Of a stretch of 64,000 nucleotides of DNA, positions 10,201 to 17,880 are shown in pieces; the first letter of the stretch is position 1; the number at the start of each line of letters is the position of its first letter. Both the position numbers and the translations under genes were made by a program. The notes under the pieces were generated by a model. It was not told where the DNA came from and did no database searches. It was given only the letters and a program-made list of their open reading frames with translations. This stretch comes from Noviherbaspirillum_A sp047237965 (GTDB lineage Bacteria > Pseudomonadota > Gammaproteobacteria > Burkholderiales > Burkholderiaceae_D), in assembly GCF_047237965.1 (NCBI RefSeq), contig NZ_JBDFLX010000002.1, positions 186,001-250,000 on the forward strand. Reading direction: 5' to 3'.

Positions 10201-10340
10201 TGCTGGCCACCGGCCCCGGCTCGGAAATCCAGCGGCCGCTGGCCATCGTGGTGATCGGCGGGCTGCTCAGCTCCACCCTGCTGACGCTGGTGCTGCTGCC
10301 GCTCTTGTTCAAGCGCTTCGGACGCGGGAGGACGGCATGA
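7272..10340 (+). CDS. RND efflux pump, CusA/CzcA (HME) family
   Basis: A 1022-residue proton-driven inner-membrane pump for cations or related compounds. It has the standard plan of 12 membrane segments and two large periplasmic loops: PIDAYPDVS near the N-terminus, and the helix-4 motif with D401 and E408 (GMLVDAAVVVVEN) that carries protons. The motif has Ala where classic CzcA pumps have Gly (VDGAVV), so it resembles the CusA-like or less-studied HME subgroups. Metal specificity should not be assumed. The start at 7272 overlaps the adaptor stop, and the stop overlaps the DUF3240 ATG (ATGA), implying translational coupling. Confidence 0.92.
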   Translation: MLDRLLALALSQRLLVMVLTVMLVGAGVMALRVLPIDAYPDVSSTQVKVIMKAPGMTPEEVETRITAPIEQELLGIPGQRLLRSQSKYAIADITLDFEDSADIYWARQQVAERLGNAMRDLPPGAVGGLAPITTPLGEMFMFTIEGDLSLEQKRTLLDWVVRPQLRAIPGVADMNALGGLVKSFEVVPDIAALAARGLSLAQLQATLEANNRNDGAGRLSEHEEALVVRADGSIRTPDDVKALAIAERGGVPVRVADVATVRVGSLTRYGVVTIDGKREAVEGLVLGLRGANAREVVAQVRAKVAEIEKNLPAGATIRPFYDRGALVDRAVNTVAKALAEAVVLVMVLLFLFLGNLRAALVVATILPLSALATFVLMHYFNLSANLMSLGGLAIAIGMLVDAAVVVVENIEAHMAEPAEGAPRERLHLVYRAAREVAAPVAAGMLVIMMVFLPLMTLQGLEGKLFAPVALTIVFALSASLLLSLTVIPVLSSFFLRNGSHVQPRLVRWLERGYAPLLAWSLRSERLVYGLALAGLAGAALLFGLLGKSFMPTLDEGDIIMQVEKAPSINLTASADIDLAVQRQILANVPEVSSIVARAGADELGLDPMGLNETDTFLVLKPRDQWRSPDKEVLQDRLREAVAGFAGMNFSFTQPIEMRTSEMLSGVRGDLAVKIYGADLAQLGRLAAQVVTLLEAIPGSQDVLTVSNTGLQYLQVEFDRMAAGRFGLTVDQVQNDLRALVEGRQAGIVVEEGRRLPLMVRGEQALRMSPELFQNLRLPLADGQAVPLSYLARLKTVDGPVRVERENGSRMVVVRANVHGRDLVGFVAEAQAAVARDVKLPTGYRVAWGGQFENQQRAASRLMVVVPVALALIFLLLFTTFGSLRQAALVFVNIPFALIGGVLALAVTGEYLSVPASVGFIALMGIAVLNGLVMISYFNQLAARGMDTLAVITEGARRRLRPVLMTASITGFGLIPLLLATGPGSEIQRPLAIVVIGGLLSSTLLTLVLLPLLFKRFGRGRTA

Positions 10341-10651
10341 CGGCGATGCGCGATTGCCTGCTTACGCTGGTGGTCCCGGCCAGCATCGAGGATGCGCTGC
10401 TGGAGCACCTGGCCGCGCATCCGGAATGGGCCGATAGCCTGATGGTGGCCCACCAGGACGGCATGGGCCAGGGCGCGAACCTGGTCACCGCGATGGAAAA
10501 GGTGCGCGGCCGGGCGCGCCTGGCGCTGGTCACGATGCCGATGCAGGCGCAGCAGGTCGATGCCCTGCTTGCCAGCGTGCGGCATCAGTTTCCCACGCCC
10601 GCGCTGTCCTGGTGGACCGTGCCGCTTACTGCTTATGGAAGGTCAGGATGA
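10337..10651 (+). CDS. DUF3240 family protein, PII-like accessory of the RND operon
   Basis: A 104-residue soluble protein starting MTAMRDCLLTLVVP. DUF3240 proteins are small and look like the ferredoxin-fold PII/CutA group. They are regularly encoded beside CusA/CzcA-type pumps in betaproteobacteria, which fits this position between pump and channel. Its role is unproven; a metal-sensing or regulatory role is inference from fold and neighbourhood. It overlaps both neighbours by ATGA junctions, so all four operon genes are coupled. Confidence 0.8.
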   Translation: MTAMRDCLLTLVVPASIEDALLEHLAAHPEWADSLMVAHQDGMGQGANLVTAMEKVRGRARLALVTMPMQAQQVDALLASVRHQFPTPALSWWTVPLTAYGRSG

Positions 10652-11895
10652 AATCGGTTTTGTTCTGCATGGCGCTTTCTGCCGCCGTGCCGGCGCTGGC
10701 CGCCGGGGTTGCCGGCGCGGCCTATCCGCCGCTGTTGCCGCCGCCGCAGCTGGTCACCCGGCTGCTGGAACGCCAGCCGCAGGTGACGGCCGCGCAGGCC
10801 GGCATCGAAGTGGAACAGGCCAACAGCCGCCGGCTGGCGGCAGGGCCCTATGAATGGTCGGTCAAGGCCAGCGCCCAGCGGCGCAACGAGGCCAGCGGGC
10901 CGCGTTATCGCGAGAACGAGGTCGCGCTGGAGCGGCCGCTGCGCTGGATGGGCAAGGCCGACAAGGATGCCGAGCTGGGCCGGCAGGGCGTGTCGATCTC
11001 CGAGGCGCGGCTGGCCGACGCCTGGCATGAAGCCGCGCGCACCCTGCTGCGGCGCTGGTTCGAGTGGGTGCGCGAGGCGCAGGCGGCGCGGCGCCTGCAG
11101 CAGCATGTGGCGCTGCTGGGCCAGCAGGCCGACATCGTGCGCAGGCGGGTGGCGGCCGGCGATGCGCCGCGCATGGAAATGATGCTGGCCGATACCGAGC
11201 GCAACCGCGCCGAGGCGGCCTTCCTGCAGGCGGCGCAGCGGCGCGACCTGCTGGCGGCCAGCCTGGCGGTGAGCTACCCCGGGCTGGAGCCGGTGCTGCC
11301 GGACGGCCTGCCGGCGCCGGCGCTGCCGGACGGCGACGCCGCGCTGTGGCGGCGCACGATCCTGGAAGACAACCATGAAATCGAGCTGGCCGACGCCGAG
11401 GCCGCGCTTGGCCGGGCGAGCGCCGAGCGGGCGGCGCTGGAGCGCACGCCCGACCCGACGCTGGGCCTGCGCTATGCGCAGGAACGCGACCACCAGGAGC
11501 GGCTGTTCTCGGTGACGGTGTCGATCCCGATACCGGGCCAGGCACGGCGGGAACAGATCGTGGCCAGCCAGGGCCGGGCCAGCGTCGCGCTGGAGAATGC
11601 GCGCGCGGTGCGGCTGAAGGTGGAAGCCGACGCGCTGGCCGCCGCATTGCGGGCCGACGGCACGCAGACGCTGTGGCGCCAGTTGGCCGACATCGGCCGC
11701 CAGTCCGGCAGCAATGCCGCGCTGGTGCTGCGCGCCTATGAACTGGGCGAGTCGCCGCTGTCGGACACGCTGCTGGCGCGGCGGCAGGCGCTGGACGCGC
11801 TGTCGGCCGCCGAGCAGGCGCAGATCGATGCGCTGGAAGCGCAGGCCCGGCTGCTGCTGGACATGCATGCGATCTGGAGCCTGCACGCCGACTGA
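10648..11895 (+). CDS. TolC-family outer-membrane channel of the RND system (CzcC/CusC-like)
   Basis: A 415-residue outer-membrane efflux protein. The ATG at 10648 (inside the DUF3240 stop) leads into a signal peptide ending near ALAAG, and the frame before it has no such feature. Two outer-membrane efflux repeats rich in Ala, Arg, Glu and Gln are visible, with long amphipathic helices around residues 110-200 and 310-410, as expected for the periplasmic helical barrel. It is shorter than TolC (about 470) but in range for CzcC-type channels. Last gene of the operon; no clear terminator follows before the convergent M20 gene 36 bases away. Confidence 0.82.
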   Translation: MKSVLFCMALSAAVPALAAGVAGAAYPPLLPPPQLVTRLLERQPQVTAAQAGIEVEQANSRRLAAGPYEWSVKASAQRRNEASGPRYRENEVALERPLRWMGKADKDAELGRQGVSISEARLADAWHEAARTLLRRWFEWVREAQAARRLQQHVALLGQQADIVRRRVAAGDAPRMEMMLADTERNRAEAAFLQAAQRRDLLAASLAVSYPGLEPVLPDGLPAPALPDGDAALWRRTILEDNHEIELADAEAALGRASAERAALERTPDPTLGLRYAQERDHQERLFSVTVSIPIPGQARREQIVASQGRASVALENARAVRLKVEADALAAALRADGTQTLWRQLADIGRQSGSNAALVLRAYELGESPLSDTLLARRQALDALSAAEQAQIDALEAQARLLLDMHAIWSLHAD

Positions 11896-11931
11896 CGCCG
11901 GCCGGCGCGCAGGCGGGACAGCCGCCTGCTG

Positions 11932-13173
11932 TTACTGCCCGCGGCCGACTTCCTGCATCATGCGCGCCATCAGGTACAGCCGCGGCACGATGCTGTCGGC
12001 GTCGATGTATTCATCGCGCGCATGGTAGCCGGCGCCGGCCAGGCCGAAGCTCTCCAGCACCACCGCCTTGCCGGACCGGGACGCAAAGCCGGCATCGGTG
12101 GCGCCGCCGGTCATGTCGACCAGGTTCAGCTTGCGCTCCATCTCGCCGTAGATGTCCTGCGCCTTCTTGGCCACCTCGCGCGCGGTGGCGCTGGCGACGA
12201 AGGGCGGACGGCCGCGCTCGATGCTGATCGTGGTCTGCGTGTCCGGCACCAGCCGGTTCTGCACCTTTTCCTTCAGCGCCGCTTCCAGCTTCTCGAAGCC
12301 GTCCGGCACCGTCAGGCGCATGTCGCCGGTGGCCATCGCCAATTCGGGAATCTGGTTGCGCACCTTGCCTGACTGCGACATGGTCCAGTTGAGCTGGGTG
12401 CCGGGGACGGACTTGGCCACGTCGCGGGTCTGCACCAGCTGGTGCGACAGTTCGATCAGGGCATTGCGTCCCGCGTCCGGCGCCGCGCCCGCATGCGAGG
12501 AGCGGCCCTGCACCTGCAGCGTGACGGTGCCGGTGCCGGAGGCGCCGAGCAGGATGGCTTCCTTGCTGACCTGGGTCGGCTCGGCCGACAGCACGTAGTC
12601 ATGCTCCGCGCCCAGCGCGGCAATCATCTCGCCCGAGCCGACCGAGCCGATCTCCTCGTCGGCATTGAACAGCACGGTCACCTTGCCGTAGTCGCGCCAG
12701 CCGGCGTCTTTCAGCAGCTGCAGCGCATGCAGGATGACGGCGATGCCGCCCTTGTCGTCGGCGATGCCGGGGCCATAGATGCGGCGGCCTTCCACCTTGT
12801 ATGGCTGGGTGGCCAGCGTGCCGGCCGGGTACACCGTGTCCATGTGGGCCATCAGCATCAGCCGCTTGCTGCCGCTGCCGCTGAAGGTGCCGACGACGAT
12901 GCTGCCCGGCCCGGTGCTGCCGCGCCGCCGCTCGGTGGTCGCGCCCAGCGCCTTCAGCCTGGCCTCGGTGTAGTCGGCCATCTTCGCCAGCCCGGCCGCG
13001 TCGCTGCTGCCGGATTCGATCATGACCATGTCCTTCAGGCTGTCGATCACCGCCGGCTCGGCCTGGCGGGCTGCCTGCAGCAGCGGCTGGTTTGCTTCGG
13101 CGGCCTGGACGTTGGCATGGACGGCGGCCGACAGGGCCAGGGCCAGCAGGGCGGGAAGGGTTTTGATGCGCAC
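11932..13173 (-). CDS. Secreted M20 family metallopeptidase, glutamate carboxypeptidase (CPG2)-like
   Basis: A 413-residue zinc peptidase with an N-terminal signal peptide (hydrophobic core ALLALALSAAVHA), so probably periplasmic. The M20 di-zinc site is intact: H110 and D112 (MAHMDTVYP), D140 (GIADDKGG), and E173/E174 (NADEEIGS) as catalytic base and ligand. Pseudomonas CPG2, which releases C-terminal glutamate from folates and peptides, has the same layout including the dimerisation domain between residues about 215 and 325. Monocistronic, converging on the RND operon. The natural substrate is not known. Confidence 0.87.
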   Translation of the reverse strand: MRIKTLPALLALALSAAVHANVQAAEANQPLLQAARQAEPAVIDSLKDMVMIESGSSDAAGLAKMADYTEARLKALGATTERRRGSTGPGSIVVGTFSGSGSKRLMLMAHMDTVYPAGTLATQPYKVEGRRIYGPGIADDKGGIAVILHALQLLKDAGWRDYGKVTVLFNADEEIGSVGSGEMIAALGAEHDYVLSAEPTQVSKEAILLGASGTGTVTLQVQGRSSHAGAAPDAGRNALIELSHQLVQTRDVAKSVPGTQLNWTMSQSGKVRNQIPELAMATGDMRLTVPDGFEKLEAALKEKVQNRLVPDTQTTISIERGRPPFVASATAREVAKKAQDIYGEMERKLNLVDMTGGATDAGFASRSGKAVVLESFGLAGAGYHARDEYIDADSIVPRLYLMARMMQEVGRGQ

Positions 13174-13272
13174 GGCGTCTCCTGAATATTGGGTGAGCCG
13201 TCATTCTAGCCAATCGCGGCCGATTGGCTGGCCGGCGACGATACGGGGCGTGGATCGTCCGGGCAAAAAAAA

Positions 13273-13291
13273 CCCGCTCACAGGGAGCGGG
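13273..13291 (-). terminator. Stand-alone terminator-like hairpin upstream of the M20 gene
   Basis: The arms CCCGCTC and GAGCGGG flank a short loop, and the T-run lies on the minus-strand side (seven A on plus). It would stop minus-strand transcripts about 100 bases before the M20 start codon, yet no minus-strand gene lies upstream. Leader attenuation or the end of a small RNA is possible. Confidence 0.6.
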
Positions 13292-13480
13292 TAAATCCAT
13301 CCTTTGGGAGGGTGGAGGAGACAGGGAGGACTATACCGGCGGCCGGGCAAGTGTGGAAATTCCTATTGCCAATACTCCATATCACTGCCGTGAATGTCAG
13401 CTGCCCGGCCTGCCACCATGCGGGAGCGCAGCCCGTGATGGCGATCCACGCTAAGATGCCGCTTTTTGTCCGCCACATCG

Positions 13481-14218
13481 ATGAGGCACGCGCCGCTCCT
13501 TTCCCGCATCGCCATATTGCGTCTTGCCGCCTGCCTGTCGCCCTGCATTGCAGCGCCGGCATGGTGCGGCGACAGCGACCTGGCCATCAAGTTCACGCCT
13601 TCCTGGTACCAGTCCGCCGACGGCAATCACGCCTGGGACCTGAACCTGCGCGCCAACCGCGGTCCGCATTCCCTGTGGGCGGGCCAGTACCTGGCCCGGG
13701 AAGGCCAGCGCCAGCTGCGTTCGGGCTATGAATACACCCAGGTCTTCCCGGCCGGGCAGGTGGTGTGGTCGGCCCAGGCGGCAAGCGGCGGCTTCGTCGG
13801 CGGCTCGGCCACGCTGCGGGTCGGCGATCCGTTCTACCTGATCGCCGGACTAGGCCGCACCAACCTGCACAATTACTACAACCTCAATTTCGACCCGAAC
13901 GATGCAATCACCCTGGGCGCGGGCACCGGCGCGATTGCGCACACCGAACTCGCCCTCTATCAGGTCCGGGACGACCGGCTGGGCACCGGGCAACGCATCA
14001 CCCATCTGTATGCGCATCTGAACCTGACCGATGGTGACCGGCTCTCACTGGACGGCACCTACAAGCGCGGCGTGGCGGATGATGGCATGCTGGTGCGCGG
14101 ACACGGGCTGACCCTTACCTATACCCATCGGCATACCTTCATCCGGATCGCCCATGATCCCTATGCCAACTTCGGCAGCGTCAGCCAGAACCGCTTTTCA
14201 GTCGGGCTGACTTACTAG
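13481..14218 (+). CDS. Exported protein of unknown function, outer-membrane beta-barrel-like
   Basis: A 245-residue protein. The start MRHAPLLSR at 13481 is preferred over an in-frame ATG five codons earlier because it begins a signal peptide (ILRLAACLSPCIAAPAWC). The mature part is made of alternating polar/hydrophobic stretches rich in Tyr, Gly, Thr and Asn, and ends in FSVGLTY. A C-terminal aromatic residue after alternating residues is typical of outer-membrane barrels. I do not recognise the family. The stop codon lies inside the left end of the 163-bp palindrome. Confidence 0.65.
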   Translation: MRHAPLLSRIAILRLAACLSPCIAAPAWCGDSDLAIKFTPSWYQSADGNHAWDLNLRANRGPHSLWAGQYLAREGQRQLRSGYEYTQVFPAGQVVWSAQAASGGFVGGSATLRVGDPFYLIAGLGRTNLHNYYNLNFDPNDAITLGAGTGAIAHTELALYQVRDDRLGTGQRITHLYAHLNLTDGDRLSLDGTYKRGVADDGMLVRGHGLTLTYTHRHTFIRIAHDPYANFGSVSQNRFSVGLTY

Positions 14219-14379
14219 AGCCTGTTATGAACCTCAGGACGGTGCCTGGAAGCCGCCATAACTGGCCATCTGCGGCGTTGCGGCTCCTCGCCGTAACGCG
14301 TTACTGCCTCGTCGCCGCGTCTTGCATCTGGCCAGTTCTGACAGCTCCCAGACACCTTCCGAGATCCATAACAGGCTCT
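14217..14379. repeat. 163-bp near-palindromic intergenic element
   Basis: The two halves are imperfect inverted repeats of about 78 bases each. They open AGAGCCTGTTAT and close ATAACAGGCTCT, meeting at a small GTAAC-GCG-GTTAC-like centre. Shared inner blocks include AACTGGCCA and CCTCGCCG. It carries no coding frame of note. The left tip includes the last bases of the preceding gene's stop codon. Size and symmetry suggest a non-autonomous mobile element or a large REP-like hairpin. Confidence 0.8.
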
Positions 14380-14470
14380 GGGCGCTTGCGGCTGGGTAAG
14401 TCACAAGTGGCGCCATCTGCCATGCTGCGGATATGCAGTGCTCCAACCCAACCACAAGGAAACCGGCAAC

Positions 14471-14893
14471 ATGGACCGATGGCTCCTCTATGCATTCATC
14501 TCGATGGCCTTTGCAGGCTTCACCTCCGTGATCGCCAAGCTCGGCCTGTCGGGCATCTCGGGCGACCTGGGCCTGGCCGTGCGCACCTGCTTCGTCTTCG
14601 TGTTCGTGCTGCTGTTTGCCGGCGCCGTCGTGCCGGCCGCGGAACTGCAGTCGCTTAATGCGAAAAACGTGTTCTGGCTGGCGGTGTCGGCAGTGACCAC
14701 CGCCGGTTCCTGGGTTTTCTATTACAAGGCGATCAAGCTGGGCGACGTCTCGACCGTCGCCCTGATCGACAAGGGCAGCGTCGTTATCGCGCTGCTGCTG
14801 TCGTTCTGGGTGCTGCATGAAACCGTCACGCTGGCCAAGCTGCTGGGCGCGGGGCTGATCGTGGCGGGCCTGCTGGTGATTGCACGCGGGTGA
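14471..14893 (+). CDS. Half-size EamA/DMT transporter
   Basis: A 140-residue inner-membrane protein with one EamA domain of five membrane segments, half the ten-helix size of most family members. Such proteins usually work as dimers, like the SMR multidrug exporters. The start at 14471 follows a good ribosome binding site (CAAGGA) and begins MDRWLLYAFISM; the frame upstream is short and not needed. Motifs typical of the family include the helix-4/5 ALIDKGSVVIALLLS region. Substrate unknown. The palindrome ends about 90 bases upstream. Confidence 0.8.
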   Translation: MDRWLLYAFISMAFAGFTSVIAKLGLSGISGDLGLAVRTCFVFVFVLLFAGAVVPAAELQSLNAKNVFWLAVSAVTTAGSWVFYYKAIKLGDVSTVALIDKGSVVIALLLSFWVLHETVTLAKLLGAGLIVAGLLVIARG

Positions 14894-15100
14894 AAAGGGC
14901 GTCGCTGCGCTGGACCAGGGATGGCGATGCGATTGTTTGCCGCTGCATGGAAGCATGAATAGCGATCGCCCCATCCCTTTTTGGGCCAGCGACCCGGGGA
15001 CTTGTTGATTGGGCGCGCGATCCGGACTTTACCAAGGGACGAAGGGCGCCAACATTCCGTGCGAGGCCTTTTCAGGGTCGCCTTCGTTGCTTGCTGCTGC

Positions 15101-15397
15101 TCACTTGCTTTCGCTGCTGGCCACTTTTGGCCGGAACGCGACTTCCAGCGCAAATATCTCTGCTATCTGATTCAGGGACTTAAGCGTGGGATTTGCGGTT
15201 CCCGCCTCAAGGTCACGGATGAGTCTTACATTGACGCCACGATGCTTTGCGAATTCAGGTTGAGTTAGTCCCGAGATTGCGCGCATTTTTTTAACGGCTT
15301 CCTGCAACGATAGAGTGCCTGCAGCGACCTCCTCATAAAACTGCTTGCGTGCAGCGCGGGAAACTTCCTTCGGCACCGGCTTTTTTCGCTTGTCCAT
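15101..15397 (-). CDS. hipB: HipB-like helix-turn-helix antitoxin
   Basis: A 98-residue DNA-binding protein. The HTH_3/Xre motif covers about residues 45-85 (SGLTQPEFAKHRGVNVRLIRDLE), behind a lysine-rich start. The ATG at 15397 lies one base after the hipA-like stop, with AGGGGC ahead of it, so the pair is translationally coupled. An in-frame ATG at 15415 inside hipA is less likely. It should neutralise the upstream kinase and repress their shared promoter. The usual order is antitoxin first; here it is second. Confidence 0.75.
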   Translation of the reverse strand: MDKRKKPVPKEVSRAARKQFYEEVAAGTLSLQEAVKKMRAISGLTQPEFAKHRGVNVRLIRDLEAGTANPTLKSLNQIAEIFALEVAFRPKVASSESK

Positions 15398-15398
15398 A

Positions 15399-16682
15399 CT
15401 AGCCCCTGCTGCCAAGTTCGCGTAACTGCTCCCGTTGTCCCTGGATGGCGTGATAACGCTGGCTAATGATGTCGTCGTCCACGCCCTGGGCCCGCATCAC
15501 GTCGGGCAGTTTTTCCAACTCCCCTTCGAAGGCGAACAGTTCAGCGCCTATTTGCCCAAGTTCAACCTGGTCGAATTCAAGGAACTGGAGAACGTCGACC
15601 CAGTTGGCAATTTCAGTCCTATCGTCCCGTTTCCAACGAAGCGTGCGCGCAATACCCTCTCTATCCAGGTTCATCGGCGCGAAGTCAAACAAGGGGGTTA
15701 GCTGAACCCGGCCATCAACAATTTGCACGGCCGTATTGCGCGCATGGTTGTCCGTATTTCCCATTGCGATATTAAGCACATCACGCTTTAGAAACTCCAC
15801 GGTGGTCTCTGTCGGATTGGTGGTGTATTTCCGAAGCGCCGCCAGTACTTCATTTTGGGCAGGGATGGCGTCAAAGCCAATCTGACCCATCAGGGAAGCA
15901 GCGCTTTCCTGGTGCAGTCGCTCTACACGCCCGCCGCCTGCTTTTCTGTCGAACCGTGGAATGAATAGCATGTCATCCTGCAGTTCCGGCATTTCGTGAA
16001 CGAGAATGCCAACTTCCTTCGCTACGCGCATGAAAGCTGCTTCATTTTGCAGAATTTTGATATCAGAAGCATGTTTGCCGCGTGGCAGCTTTACGAGATA
16101 GTGCTTTTGAGCCTGTTCGTCCGGAAGCACGCCGTCGGCGTACCAGAGTCCGTCCATGCCCTTGGTAAGCAAAAATTTCGGGGCCACGCCCTGGACGCCA
16201 GGCGTTCCCGCAGAAAGCATGCTGTGCCTGTGCAGATGCTCGATGAATTCTTCGCTACGTTCCAGAATTGCATCAGTACTAAATCCCTGGGCGACGTCAA
16301 CGCCGCTGAGGCGCTCAACGTGGGCTTTATAAAAATCAACCGCTTCTTTTACCCGGAGCCGGCCTATGGGATTAAAAGCTCCTGCGCAAAGCAGGGGCCA
16401 GTCGGCAGCAATGCCGTTTCCAAGTTTTAGTTCTCCCAGCAGATAATGCCGCCCCTTGCCTTGTGGGACCAGGTCGAACAGGAAAGAGGGCCAGCGTGAA
16501 AGCTGCTCCACCTTGGCACTTACAGGAAAACGCAGGGATACTGGAGCAGTTTCGCTAAAGGCATACTCTATGTCGTAGTCCAGCATGGAGGAACCCATTC
16601 CCCCCAAGCCAGGGTCCCGTACTTCAACCGTGCAGCACTCTTTCCACTGACCGTGCAGCCAGATTTCAAACGTGCATTTCAT
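15399..16682 (-). CDS. hipA: HipA-like serine/threonine kinase toxin
   Basis: A 427-residue protein of the HipA family, whose best-known member phosphorylates glutamyl-tRNA synthetase and causes persistence. The HipA_N region (about residues 20-110) and kinase core are present. The catalytic loop is GNTDNHARN (D311, N316) and the metal-binding DFA is at 333-335. The glycine loop reads GVQGVAPK (162-169); by my alignment it lacks the serine that E. coli HipA autophosphorylates. GC content is visibly lower than in the flanking genes, which suggests transfer. It is first in the operon, reading from an AT-rich promoter with inverted repeats. Confidence 0.85.
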   Translation of the reverse strand: MKCTFEIWLHGQWKECCTVEVRDPGLGGMGSSMLDYDIEYAFSETAPVSLRFPVSAKVEQLSRWPSFLFDLVPQGKGRHYLLGELKLGNGIAADWPLLCAGAFNPIGRLRVKEAVDFYKAHVERLSGVDVAQGFSTDAILERSEEFIEHLHRHSMLSAGTPGVQGVAPKFLLTKGMDGLWYADGVLPDEQAQKHYLVKLPRGKHASDIKILQNEAAFMRVAKEVGILVHEMPELQDDMLFIPRFDRKAGGGRVERLHQESAASLMGQIGFDAIPAQNEVLAALRKYTTNPTETTVEFLKRDVLNIAMGNTDNHARNTAVQIVDGRVQLTPLFDFAPMNLDREGIARTLRWKRDDRTEIANWVDVLQFLEFDQVELGQIGAELFAFEGELEKLPDVMRAQGVDDDIISQRYHAIQGQREQLRELGSRG

Positions 16683-16709
16683 GATCGCCCTGGAGACCTA
16701 CAAGTAATT

Positions 16710-16760
16710 TATACATTATAGTTGCAAAATTATAGGCCAATACCTCTATAATTTATGCAT
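16710..16760 (-). promoter_or_regulatory. Promoter and probable operator of the hipA-hipB-like operon
   Basis: An AT-rich segment just upstream of hipA. AAATTATAG (16727-16735) and CTATAATTT (16746-16754) form a perfect 9-bp inverted repeat with a 10-base spacer. A third related CTATAAT copy lies at 16714-16721 on the minus strand and includes a TATAAT -10 box (16720-16715). This is the arrangement expected for autorepression by HipB. Confidence 0.65.
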
Positions 16761-16764
16761 TAAA

Positions 16765-17224
16765 GTGGCAAAAAAGCGAATCGCTACCTTTCTGCACCTG
16801 ATGAGATCGATATGGGAGAGGAACTGCGTAGCCATGTCATTCCCGCCAATCTTCCGGCTTCCTCAGTCAACGAAGCCCTGGAGTGCAGCGCCCAGAGTCC
16901 GTGTCTCGCCAGGGAACGGCTATTACCTTGCAGGCTGTGCGCTTCGAACAGTTGTGCCTCGACTCGTCCTGTGCACTCGCGGCGCAGCGCTCTGCGGCCT
17001 GAGATGCACGGCCTGAGATACACGCGGCCTCTCAGGAAATCATGCGCAGCAAGTATTGCGTGGGTTCGTCCAGAGTAGTCATCAGCTAACTCTTTGAGTC
17101 GAAGCGATCCATCGTCGGCCCGGGCCTACCTCCCTACTGTTCTACCGCAACGCAGAAAAAGGTGCGTCACGGATTGATTTTCATGGGTGCGCGCCAACTG
17201 CTTATTCAAGCCCCATGAAACGGC
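16765..17224. other. Intergenic region without a supported gene
   Basis: Frames of 79-88 codons exist on both strands, but they overlap each other and show neither convincing codon bias nor a recognised domain. Composition is intermediate between the low-GC hipAB pair and the chromosome. It may be the worn edge of the acquired segment. Confidence 0.4.
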
Positions 17225-17252
17225 AAAAGCCGGCGTGCGTGCGCCGGCTTTT
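17225..17252 (-). terminator. Rho-independent terminator of the DUF4148 gene
   Basis: AAAAGCCGGC pairs with GCCGGCTTTT around a short GTGCGTGC loop. On the minus strand it follows the DUF4148 stop by about 75 bases and ends in T residues. Confidence 0.85.
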
Positions 17253-17328
17253 GTTGTTTGCTGCTGTTTCGGTCCGGCCGCCCTGCAGGGCGCGGCCGGA
17301 TGCTGCTTCACAGCGTACTGACTGCTGC

Positions 17329-17631
17329 TTAGCCGCCGAAGTAGGTGTCGTTCACATCGCCGTAGTGGCGGTTGGAAGCGGCCTGGATGGCTTCGGCGCG
17401 CACGTCCTGGCGGCTGCGGCTGCTGGCGGCGTAGACCGTGTCCTGGCCGTCATGCTGGCGCTGGACGATCGCGCCTTCCGAGGCGGCCTGGGCCAGGTCC
17501 TGGCGCACTTCGGCGCGGGTCAGGCGGGACTGGAAGCCGGCGTCCGGGGCAACGAATTCGGTCTGCTGGGCAAAGGCCGAACCGGCGGCGGCGAAGACGG
17601 CAACTGCGGCGATGAGGTTCTTGACGTTCAT
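17329..17631 (-). CDS. DUF4148 small periplasmic protein
   Basis: A 100-residue protein. A signal peptide with AAVAVFAAAGSAFAQ is followed by a charged Ala/Gln/Arg-rich mature part containing the family motif LTRAEVRQDL. DUF4148 proteins are common in multiple copies in Burkholderiales; their function is unknown. The ATG at 17631 follows GGAGAACACC, a clear ribosome binding site. An open frame reaching 17796 has no such support. Single gene with its own terminator. Confidence 0.85.
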   Translation of the reverse strand: MNVKNLIAAVAVFAAAGSAFAQQTEFVAPDAGFQSRLTRAEVRQDLAQAASEGAIVQRQHDGQDTVYAASSRSRQDVRAEAIQAASNRHYGDVNDTYFGG

Positions 17632-17880
17632 GGTGTTCTCCAAATAAAGGTTGAGGAAGCGGGCACGGCGGTCAAGGCATTCATGAAGCGGGTCTGCCCG
17701 TCGGGTCCTGCTTCGGTGATCCGCACTTGCTGGTGCGTTCATCGATGGACACAGTGTACTCACCCTTCCGCCTGCAATAAACAGCGCTAGAGACAATTCA
17801 GAATTCCATATTCACGAATAATCAACCGGGATTAGAAATTTCAGATTGCATTTTTATGCGTACTTATGCAAATATGCGGC

